From: JAGMCF01 sp964398885 | Lineage (GTDB): Bacteria > Cloacimonadota > Cloacimonadia > JGIOTU-2 | Direction of reading: 5' to 3' | DNA: 64,000 nt | NCBI GenBank assembly: GCA_964398885.1 | Contig: CAYNOU010000003.1 | Span: 1-64,000 of the forward strand | Shown here: piece by piece, positions 8,744 to 15,915 of the stretch | Layout of the letters: each line of letters begins with the position of its first letter | Position numbering within the stretch: position 1 is the stretch's first letter | Notes under the pieces: model-generated | What the model saw: only the letters and a program-made list of their open reading frames with translations | Told to the model about the DNA's origin: nothing | Databases searched by the model: none | Position numbers and translations under genes: made by a program

Positions 8744-9628
8744 ATGAATAATAACTCTAATATAAAAAAATATTTAGATCAGGTATTTTTAGAGGACATT
8801 ATGAATCTCTTAAAAGAATTGCCTGACAAAAGTGTTGATATGATTAATGGGGACCCAGATTATAATGTTGGCATAAAGTATGGTTATAAGTCTTATACAA
8901 AAAGTTTTGATGAGTATATTGAATGGTATGTTGAGTTGGCAAAAGAATCTCTGAGAGTATTAAAAGATACAGGGAATATGTTTTTAATAAATTATCCTAA
9001 ACAGAACGCTTATTTAAGGGTAAAATATTTGGATAAAGTATGCTATGAGGTCTCCGATTATGTCTGGGCATACAATACTAATGTTGGACACACCCCAAAG
9101 CGTTTTACAACAGCCCATAGAAGTATACTTCATTGTCGTAAAACAAAAAACAATAAATTTTACAAAGAGAATGTAGCAGTTCCTTATAAAAATCCTACAG
9201 ATAAACGAATCTTGAAGAATTTAGCAAACGGTTCTAAAGGCAGGATGCCATACGACTGGTTCTATTTTGATTTAGTTAAAAATGTCAGTAAAGAGAAAAC
9301 CTTTCATGTTTGCCAGATTCCACAAAAGCTTTCTGAAATGTTAATCAAATCTTGCACAATGCACAATGATATTGTTTTGGTACTTTTTGGTGGAAGTGGT
9401 TCTGAAATTGAAATATGTAAGAGTCTTCATAGACAATACATTTCTGCTGAAATCGATGAAAAATATTATAAACTAATTCTTGATAGACTAAATAAAGGTG
9501 GTATTGAAGAGAAGTATAGATTAAAGACGAAAAAATATGAAGTTGAAAATATCAGTGCCCAACCTACTTTTCTTGAAAAACAAGCAAAATATTTAATAGA
9601 TAAGCGACACAAAGACAGAAATAAATAG
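8744..9628 (+). CDS. DNA methyltransferase, N4/N6 beta-class
   Basis: Amino-methyltransferase that probably protects the host from the adjacent nuclease. The catalytic block (motif IV) at residues 36-43 comes before the S-adenosylmethionine block (motif I, VLFGGSGSEIEI, F215 to S220), which is the beta-class order. The usual (D/N/S)PP(Y/W) is DPDY here, with aspartate replacing the second proline. Motif X-like QIPQKLSEMLIKSCT lies just before motif I, as in RsrI-like enzymes. At 294 aa the length is normal. It starts 4 bases after the nuclease stop, so the two form one operon. Confidence 0.88.
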   Translation: MNNNSNIKKYLDQVFLEDIMNLLKELPDKSVDMINGDPDYNVGIKYGYKSYTKSFDEYIEWYVELAKESLRVLKDTGNMFLINYPKQNAYLRVKYLDKVCYEVSDYVWAYNTNVGHTPKRFTTAHRSILHCRKTKNNKFYKENVAVPYKNPTDKRILKNLANGSKGRMPYDWFYFDLVKNVSKEKTFHVCQIPQKLSEMLIKSCTMHNDIVLVLFGGSGSEIEICKSLHRQYISAEIDEKYYKLILDRLNKGGIEEKYRLKTKKYEVENISAQPTFLEKQAKYLIDKRHKDRNK

Positions 9629-9818
9629 AAAATTTTATTATGTAATACTACCTAAAGAGACTTAATTAACATCTTACTGTTGTACCAAACATCATTTAAT
9701 AGACGTACAAAATAGTTACTACATTATGAAGAATATAAAATCCTATATTTACAAAAAACTTGACACATGAAAAATCTAAAAAAAAATAGAATAAAATAAA
9801 TCTACAAAAGGAGTTATC

Positions 9819-11378
9819 ATGAAACAAAACATTATTATTTTGTTATTGTTATTAAGCATTCCCATTTCATTATTTGGTGGAGAATTCTTAATATCAGGTG
9901 GAGCTTTTAGCCATACTTATCCAGTTGTCTCTTTTGGGCATGAAAATTATCAAGTTACATGGGTAGATAAAAGAACTGGCTCATATAATTATGGCTTTTG
10001 GGGTAGAATGATTGATTCAAATGGTAATCTTGTTGGGGAAGAGAATGAGATTGTTGGGTCATATAGTAATCTTTCATTTATGCCAGATATTGAAACCGAT
10101 GGCACAAATTATTTGTTTGCTTGGACAAGATATAGAAGTTCATCTGGACCTGGTGATGTTTATGGAATACTAATATCCCAGACAGGAACACCGATTGGAA
10201 CAAAATTTCGTATCTCATTAGGAAATACAATTAATGCAAGTTTCCCGAATATTGCATGGGATGGAACAAATTATCTTGTTGTGTGGCAGTTAGGCTTCCC
10301 AAGTCAAGACCCAATTATTCAGGGACAATTCATATCTTCAACTGGACTGTTGGTTGGTAATAATTTTACAATCAGACCTTCCAGTATTCCTTCAACCGCA
10401 AATCAAATATATCCTGCTGTTGCATTTAGTGGAACAAACTATTTAGTTGTCTGGGATGATGACAGAATCGATGGAGATGATAGAAATATATATGGACAAT
10501 TTGTTGGAACTGATGGTTCACTTATTGGTGACGGTTTCTCAATTTCAGTTGAAACAAATGACCAGATGTTAGTAGACCTTGCGTTTAGTGGCACAAATTT
10601 TCTTGCTGTTTGGAAAGACGGCAGATATGATGTTTATGATGAATCAATTTTTGGACAACTAATCTCACCAGATGGAACATTAATAGGTGGTAACTTTGCA
10701 ATTGGAGATACCTCTGTTGATGAAGAAAATTCATGGCCTTCAGTTGCATCCTCTGGAAATTCATTCCTTGTTTCCTGGGACCAAGCAATAACAGTAAAAG
10801 ACGAAACACAACCCTCTTTTTCAAAAAGACTAATGATGCAGCAAGCTGGTGTTGAATATACCAGACCCACTATTTGGTGGGATGTTTATGCACAAAAAGT
10901 AAGTCTTACTGGTGATTTGATTGATAATAATATACCCATTTGCACAGAAGTATATCACCAATCTGATTCTTATATTGCATCTGATGGTGATGATTATCTT
11001 GTTGTTTGGGATGACTCAAGAAATGGTAATCAATATTCTGTTATTTATGGTTCTATAGTTGCTGATTCAATTCAAGTTAGTATTACTGAAGAAGTAAATA
11101 ACAATTCAATTGATATCTTTGCAGAACCAAATCCTGCTACTACTGAATTATCAATCAAATATAACCTTACTAAACAAGAGAATGTTGAATTAAACATTTA
11201 CAATATTAAAGGCGAAAAAATTAGAACAATTAATAATGGTTTCCAAAATGTTGGTTTTAACCAAATTCATTGGAATTTAAAGGATGATAACAACAATATC
11301 GTCCCCAATGGTGTTTATCTTTATCAAGTAAAAACTCGTGATTATATAAAAACCAGTAAGATAGTTGTAATAAGATAA
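9819..11378 (+). CDS. Secreted seven-repeat propeller protein with CTD
   Basis: Exported protein of 519 residues. It has a signal peptide (residues 1-20) and then seven imperfect repeats centred on G-T-N-Y-L-V-V-W-D, for example GTNYLVVWDDDR and GDDYLVVWDDSR. This count suggests a seven-bladed beta-propeller. The C-terminal ~80 residues form a FlgD-like/type IX sorting domain (EPNPATTELSIKYNL, NIYNIKGEKIRTI, VPNGVYLYQVKTRDYIKTSKIVVIR split over the last strands). Its CTD lacks the cysteine tail seen in the 18-34 kb island. AAAGGAG precedes the start, and TTGACA at 9760 may be part of its promoter. Function unknown. Confidence 0.8.
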   Translation: MKQNIIILLLLLSIPISLFGGEFLISGGAFSHTYPVVSFGHENYQVTWVDKRTGSYNYGFWGRMIDSNGNLVGEENEIVGSYSNLSFMPDIETDGTNYLFAWTRYRSSSGPGDVYGILISQTGTPIGTKFRISLGNTINASFPNIAWDGTNYLVVWQLGFPSQDPIIQGQFISSTGLLVGNNFTIRPSSIPSTANQIYPAVAFSGTNYLVVWDDDRIDGDDRNIYGQFVGTDGSLIGDGFSISVETNDQMLVDLAFSGTNFLAVWKDGRYDVYDESIFGQLISPDGTLIGGNFAIGDTSVDEENSWPSVASSGNSFLVSWDQAITVKDETQPSFSKRLMMQQAGVEYTRPTIWWDVYAQKVSLTGDLIDNNIPICTEVYHQSDSYIASDGDDYLVVWDDSRNGNQYSVIYGSIVADSIQVSITEEVNNNSIDIFAEPNPATTELSIKYNLTKQENVELNIYNIKGEKIRTINNGFQNVGFNQIHWNLKDDNNNIVPNGVYLYQVKTRDYIKTSKIVVIR

Positions 11379-11396
11379 ATAAAGTCCTTTTAATAA

Positions 11397-11437
11397 AATA
11401 ATGGCACATTGAAAATATTCTATGTGTCATTATTTTT
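11397..11437 (+). terminator. Intrinsic terminator
   Basis: Arms AATAATGgCACAT and ATGTGtCATTATT form a hairpin followed by TTTTA, 18 bases after the propeller gene. It overlaps the region of the first possible ATG (11438) of the next gene. Confidence 0.65.
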
Positions 11438-11449
11438 ATGCTTATAAAT

Positions 11450-12433
11450 ATGAAACAGACAGCTTTAGCATTATTCTCTGGTGGATTAGATAGTATATTA
11501 GCGGTAAGAATTATCCAAAAACTTGAAATAACGATTATCCCGGTTTGCTTTTCATCACCTTTTTTTGATTGTAAGAAAGCAGAGAAATCCGCAGAAATGC
11601 TTGGATTGAAATCGCAAATCAGAGAATTGGGAGAGGAATATTTAAACATCATTAAAAATCCTAAATATGGATATGGAAAACACCTTAATCCCTGTATTGA
11701 CTGCCATGCATTTATGTATCATAAATTGGGTGAGATGATGCCAGAATTTAAAGCCAATTTTCTGATTTCTGGCGAGGTTTTAGGACAGCGACCAAAATCA
11801 CAATCCATTACTGGACTGAATACTGTCGCTAACCATAGTGGATATAAAGATTTTATTGTTAGACCTCTTTGCCAAAAACTTCTTCAAGATACAAAACCTA
11901 TTAGGGAAGGCTGGATTGACAAAGAGGAATTATATGATATTCAAGGTAAAAGTAGAAAAAGACAGATGGAATTGGTAAAAGAATTTAAAATTAGAGATTA
12001 TCCATCACCTGCAGGTGGTTGTTTGCTTACTGATAAAGGATATTGTAAAAGATTGCAGGATTTGATTGATTATGATATGTATGATTTAAGATTTATCAAA
12101 TTTTTAAATATTGGGCGACATTTCCGAATTTCAAAAAATACCAAACTCATATTAGGTCGCAAAAAAAGTGATAATGAAAAACTAAATAATTTTATTACTG
12201 ATGATTTAATAACTCTAGGAGCTGAAAATTTTCCGGGACCTCTTGGGGTGATAAATTGTAAAAAAGAGTTGAACATTGACGAAATTAAATTATCTGCCCA
12301 AATTCTCTTAAGGTATATAACAAAGATTAAAAGCAAAAGTAATGTGAGAATTAGCATGGGAAAAGTTCAGAATAAAGTAATAAAGGTAGAAAAGTTGCAA
12401 TCTGGATTGGAGAAGAAATATTTGATAAATTAG
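11450..12433 (+). CDS. PP-loop tRNA thiolation-like enzyme (ThiI/MnmA-like)
   Basis: ATP-pyrophosphatase family protein related to tRNA sulfur-transfer enzymes. The PP-loop SGGLDS is at the N-terminus (ALFSGGLDSILAVRI), followed by the CxxC motif in NPCIDCH, GEVLGQRPKSQ, the SRKRQMEL block and PSPAGGCLLTD. These blocks match the short family often annotated as tRNA 4-thiouridine synthase or thiouridylase-like, which lacks the ThiI THUMP domain. The substrate is not known from sequence. I prefer ATG at 11450 over ATG at 11438 because the latter touches the upstream terminator. Confidence 0.8.
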   Translation: MKQTALALFSGGLDSILAVRIIQKLEITIIPVCFSSPFFDCKKAEKSAEMLGLKSQIRELGEEYLNIIKNPKYGYGKHLNPCIDCHAFMYHKLGEMMPEFKANFLISGEVLGQRPKSQSITGLNTVANHSGYKDFIVRPLCQKLLQDTKPIREGWIDKEELYDIQGKSRKRQMELVKEFKIRDYPSPAGGCLLTDKGYCKRLQDLIDYDMYDLRFIKFLNIGRHFRISKNTKLILGRKKSDNEKLNNFITDDLITLGAENFPGPLGVINCKKELNIDEIKLSAQILLRYITKIKSKSNVRISMGKVQNKVIKVEKLQSGLEKKYLIN

Positions 12434-12539
12434 AATTTAAGGCTTGTAAAACTTTAGACCCTCATAAAAGAAGCGAATTTCTTGACAAATTTATTGCATA
12501 TATTCAAGTTTTTATTAAAATTCTTAACAAGAAAGTCAA

Positions 12540-12851
12540 ATGCACATAGATGATATTATTGAAGCTATCCGAACTAATAGAATTCGGATTACTGACCATG
12601 CTGATGAAGAAGCTCATGCTGATAATCTTACTTTTGAAGAAATTTTCTTTTCTGTAATCCAAGGAGAAATCATTGAGGATTATCCAAACGATAGACCCTA
12701 TCCAAGCTGTCTAATATTTGGTCAGAATTTCAGTGGAGAACCAATCCACAGTGTTTGGGCATATAATGAAGAAAATAAATGGACTGTATTAATTACTGTT
12801 TATAGACCTGACCCAAACAGATGGATTAATTGGCGGGAAAGGAGAAAATAA
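12540..12851 (+). CDS. DUF4258 protein, probable toxin
   Basis: A 103-residue protein with the DUF4258 pattern: ITDHADEEAHADNLTFEEI at the start of the domain, then GEIIEDYPNDRPYPSCLIFG and VLITVYRPDPNRW. This family is linked to RelE/MqsR-like folds and commonly lies just before a YgiT-type zinc-finger antitoxin, as here. The next gene begins one base after its stop. A TTGACA at 12483 lies 52 bases upstream of the start. Toxin activity is inferred from the pairing. Confidence 0.75.
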   Translation: MHIDDIIEAIRTNRIRITDHADEEAHADNLTFEEIFFSVIQGEIIEDYPNDRPYPSCLIFGQNFSGEPIHSVWAYNEENKWTVLITVYRPDPNRWINWRERRK

Positions 12852-12852
12852 T

Positions 12853-13095
12853 ATGATGCCTTTTAATAAATGTCCTGTATGTGGTGGTGAATTGGTAGAG
12901 AGAGAGGTCGAGAAACTTGTCCGGGGTGGCAATAATATTGCTGTGATTAAAGTTAAGGCAGAGGTTTGCCTTCATTGTGGTGAACGCCTTTATTCCCAGG
13001 AAACGGTTAAGCAATTTGAAGAAATTAGAGCAAAATTAGAGCGACAAGAAGTAAAAAACTTTCAACTCTTAGGACAATCTTTCAAAGTAGCATAA
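12853..13095 (+). CDS. YgiT-type zinc-finger protein, probable antitoxin
   Basis: An 80-residue protein with two CxxC pairs (CPVCGG at the N-terminus and CLHCGE near residue 38). They form the MqsA/YgiT-type zinc finger. A C-terminal helix follows (ETVKQFEEIRAKLERQEV). It lies directly after the DUF4258 gene with GGAG 8 bases upstream. Unlike full-length MqsA it has no separate helix-turn-helix domain. It probably binds and neutralises its partner. Confidence 0.78.
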   Translation: MMPFNKCPVCGGELVEREVEKLVRGGNNIAVIKVKAEVCLHCGERLYSQETVKQFEEIRAKLERQEVKNFQLLGQSFKVA

Positions 13096-13130
13096 CAAAA
13101 ATATTATACAAATGATTTACATTTTGTAAT

Positions 13131-13148
13131 GTCCCGATATATCGGGAT
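13131..13148. repeat. Short palindrome CCCGATATATCGGG
   Basis: TCCCGATATATCGGGA with flanking bases lies between two convergent genes (the antitoxin and maf). A second small inverted element (CCCC..GGGG) follows. No T-run is present. Confidence 0.75.
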
Positions 13149-13162
13149 CCTCATTTACCCCC

Positions 13163-13744
13163 TCAATCGGGGATGATTGATTTGCACATTTTATAAAATA
13201 GAGGAATTGGAAAACCCATTACATTAAAATAGCAACCTTCAATTTTATTTATAAACTGGCTTCCAAATCCTTGAATTCCATAAGCCCCTGCTTTGTCCAT
13301 CGGTTCATTTGTATTTAAATATTCTTCTATATCAGGTTCTGAGATTTTGTTGAAACATATCTTTGTCCTTTCTATATCTGATATTTTATCCCTTCTTATA
13401 CATATTGAAATACCACTTAATACAATATGACAATTCCCGGAAAGGTTTTGTAAAAATTTTTTAGCTTCTTTGCGATTTTTCGGTTTCCTTAATATTTTAT
13501 TATCAATTAATACAATAGTATCAACGCCGATTACAAAAGAATCTGGATGTGTTTTAAAAACTTTGTCTGCTTTTTTCATTGAATAATGAAGGACAAAATC
13601 TTCAGGAGACATTCCATTTTCAACTTCCTCAATATCTGAAGATATTTGACGGAATTTAAGACCAATTTGATGGAGAAGAAATGCTCGTCTTGGAGATTTT
13701 GAAGCCAGAATTATATCTTCGTTTCTTAATAAATTATGAAGCAT
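13163..13744 (-). CDS. maf: Maf-like nucleotide pyrophosphatase
   Basis: Maf/YceF/YhdE-type nucleoside triphosphate pyrophosphatase, thought to clean non-canonical or excess nucleotides. The signature ASKSPRRAFLLHQIG is at residues 14-28. It is followed by VIGVDTIVLID with the catalytic aspartate, RKPKNRKEAKKFL and the C-terminal DKAGAYGIQGFG. At 193 aa it is the normal length. It is transcribed in the same direction as proS upstream, but a 200-bp repeat-rich gap separates them. Confidence 0.93.
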   Translation of the reverse strand: MLHNLLRNEDIILASKSPRRAFLLHQIGLKFRQISSDIEEVENGMSPEDFVLHYSMKKADKVFKTHPDSFVIGVDTIVLIDNKILRKPKNRKEAKKFLQNLSGNCHIVLSGISICIRRDKISDIERTKICFNKISEPDIEEYLNTNEPMDKAGAYGIQGFGSQFINKIEGCYFNVMGFPIPLFYKMCKSIIPD

Positions 13745-13789
13745 TTATTATTATCTGGGTTTGTAACTAATTTACTAATTTACCAATTT

Positions 13790-13891
13790 ACCCCGTTAGA
13801 TAATTTATAAGAAAATTTATAACTCTTTTTTATATCCACCAATTGGCTGATAGTATAATATTTATATAAAAACATAAATATCTAACGGGGT
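13790..13891. repeat. MITE-like element with CCCCGTTAGATA inverted ends
   Basis: Inverted ends ACCCCGTTAGATA (from 13790) and TATCTAACGGGGT (to 13891) enclose ~75 bp of AT-rich DNA with no gene. The surroundings contain several copies of ACTAATTT. It fills the proS-maf gap. Confidence 0.6.
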
Positions 13892-13910
13892 GAACTAATT
13901 CAACTAATTT

Positions 13911-13938
13911 CCGCCAAAGGCGGATCCGCCTTCGGCGG
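13911..13938. repeat. Double CCGCC..GGCGG hairpin
   Basis: Two adjacent palindromes, CCGCCAAAGGCGG and CCGCCTTCGGCGG, separated by AT, just after the proS stop (on the minus strand). The same double motif ends both long repeats around the MutL-like gene. Confidence 0.75.
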
Positions 13939-13947
13939 ACAACCAGT

Positions 13948-15699
13948 TTAACCAATTAACTTATCTATAATTTCCTTTAGAGTCTTTTCTATTTCTTCAA
14001 AATTGCAAATTATCCTTTCTCCAGTTTTTCTAATTTTGAACTCAACCTTTTTATATTTGAAATTTTTCTGACCAACAATTATCTGGATTGGTATTCCAAT
14101 CAAATCTGCTTCTTTGAATTTGATACCAGGGCTTACATCTCTGTCATCAAAAAGAATCTCAATATTAATATTTTGAATTTTTTGATAAAGGGTATCACAA
14201 AATTTTGTTATCTTTTTATCTTCAGTGGTGAGATTTATCAATTCCACTTGATACGGAGCGATTGAAATAGGCCAGATAATGCCATCCTTGTCATAGTTTT
14301 GTTCAATTGCAGCAGCCATTGTGCGAGTAATTCCTATTCCGTAACAACCCATTTGATAGGGGATAGCATCTCCATTTTCCGCTGTATAAGTAGCATTCAT
14401 TGCTTTGCTGTATTTATCTCCGAGTTGGAATATTTGTCCCACTTCAATGCCACGAAAGGATGTCATAGGTTTGCCACACTTAGGACAGGGATCACCTTCT
14501 TTTGCAAGGATGAAATCAGAATATTCTGTAATATTTGCATCTCTTTCAAGGTTTACATTTTTGTAGTGATAATCTTTTTCATCAGCACCAGCAACCATAT
14601 TCCTCATTTCTTTTAGATTTATATCAGCATAAATTTGAATATTTTTTTTGCCAACTGGACCGACAAAGCCAGCAGTAGAACTTGTAAACCTTGCTATTTC
14701 CTCTTCTGTAGCAAATTCCAATTCTGTAGATTTTTCGTCCTTCGTCCCGATTATATCGGGACTACGGAGAATGGATAAGAAATTTGCAACTTTTACATTG
14801 TTGATTTCTCTATCACCTCGTATTAGAATAGCGACAAATTTATCATTAGATTTATATATGATTGTTTTAAGAAGTTGTTTTTTATCAATCTTAAGAAATT
14901 TACTGACTTCATCTGCTGATTTCTTATTTGGAGTGTGAACTTTTTCAAGATTTTTCATTTCTTCGTTTGAATTATTTTTCAAAGGAGCAATTTTGCAATT
15001 TTCTCTTGTTGCCGCATATCCACATTTACAGTGCAACACCTCTGATTCACCAGTTTCAGCCAGAACCATAAATTCATGAGAAAGCGACCCCCCAATTGGA
15101 CCAACATCAGCTTCAACAGCAACAGTTTTTAAACCACATCTTTCAAAAATTCGTGTATAGGCTTTGTGCATTTCATCATAAGTTTTTAGCAAGCATTCTT
15201 TATCCTTATGAAAACTATACGCATCCTTCATAATGAATTCACGAGCACGCATTACTCCAAAGCGAGGGCGGATTTCGTCACGAAACTTCGTCTGAATTTG
15301 ATATAAATTTATAGGTAATTCTTTATAAGATTTTATTTCGTTTTTTGCGAGAATAGTAATTACTTCCTCATGCGTGGGTCCAAGAGCGAATTCTCGGTTA
15401 TGTCTATCTCTCATTCGCATCAATTCAGGTCCATAAACATCCCATCTACCAGATTGTTTCCATATTTCCTTTGGATGTAAAACTGGCATAAGTATCTCTT
15501 CACAACCAATCTTATTGAGTTCTTCTCTGACAATACTTTCAATTTTGTTTATAACTCTTTTTGTTAATGGTAAATAGGAGTATATTCCAGAACCCAATTT
15601 CCTTAACATCCCACTGCGAATCATAAGTCTGTGACTGGGAATTTCAGCCTCTGCAGGAATCTCTTTAAGTGTAGGAATAAATGCTTTGGAAAATCGCAT
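13948..15699 (-). CDS. proS: Prolyl-tRNA synthetase
   Basis: Charges tRNA-Pro with proline. Bacterial-type class II synthetase with the N-terminal block SGIYSYLPLTKRV, motif 2 (RPRFGVMRAREFIMKDAYSFH split over residues ~138-160), an INS editing domain (residues ~230-390), motif 3 GCYGIGITRTMAAAIEQ and an anticodon-binding C-terminus (DDRDVSPGIKFKEADLIGIP). I place the start at ATG 15699, with GGAGG 5 bases upstream. The frame reaches back to 15729. A palindrome lies inside the INS domain and adds about a dozen residues (around 310-325, ILRSPDIIGTKDEKS) without breaking the frame. TTGACA lies upstream at 15748-15753 (minus strand). Confidence 0.96.
   Translation of the reverse strand: MRFSKAFIPTLKEIPAEAEIPSHRLMIRSGMLRKLGSGIYSYLPLTKRVINKIESIVREELNKIGCEEILMPVLHPKEIWKQSGRWDVYGPELMRMRDRHNREFALGPTHEEVITILAKNEIKSYKELPINLYQIQTKFRDEIRPRFGVMRAREFIMKDAYSFHKDKECLLKTYDEMHKAYTRIFERCGLKTVAVEADVGPIGGSLSHEFMVLAETGESEVLHCKCGYAATRENCKIAPLKNNSNEEMKNLEKVHTPNKKSADEVSKFLKIDKKQLLKTIIYKSNDKFVAILIRGDREINNVKVANFLSILRSPDIIGTKDEKSTELEFATEEEIARFTSSTAGFVGPVGKKNIQIYADINLKEMRNMVAGADEKDYHYKNVNLERDANITEYSDFILAKEGDPCPKCGKPMTSFRGIEVGQIFQLGDKYSKAMNATYTAENGDAIPYQMGCYGIGITRTMAAAIEQNYDKDGIIWPISIAPYQVELINLTTEDKKITKFCDTLYQKIQNINIEILFDDRDVSPGIKFKEADLIGIPIQIIVGQKNFKYKKVEFKIRKTGERIICNFEEIEKTLKEIIDKLIG
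14744..14762. repeat. Palindrome inside proS
   Basis: GTCCCGATTATATCGGGAC lies within the coding sequence of the INS editing domain. Flanks (CTTCGTCC...GGACTACGGAG) match those of the element in the pgsB tail, read in the other orientation. Confidence 0.85.
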
Positions 15700-15915
15700 T
15701 AATGCCTCCAATTTAATATTATTAAACATAAATCATCCTAATTAAAATTGATGTCAAGAAATGCTCCATAAGAACAACTTAATTTCAACTTATAATGAAA
15801 TAATCTTGACGGTAAATTATTTTTCGAGAAATTTATCTTTAATCAATAAAATTCAATCTATCGAAAATCAAAATTGTCGTAGATAGAAAGACAAATTTAA
15901 AGAAAAAAGGCACTT

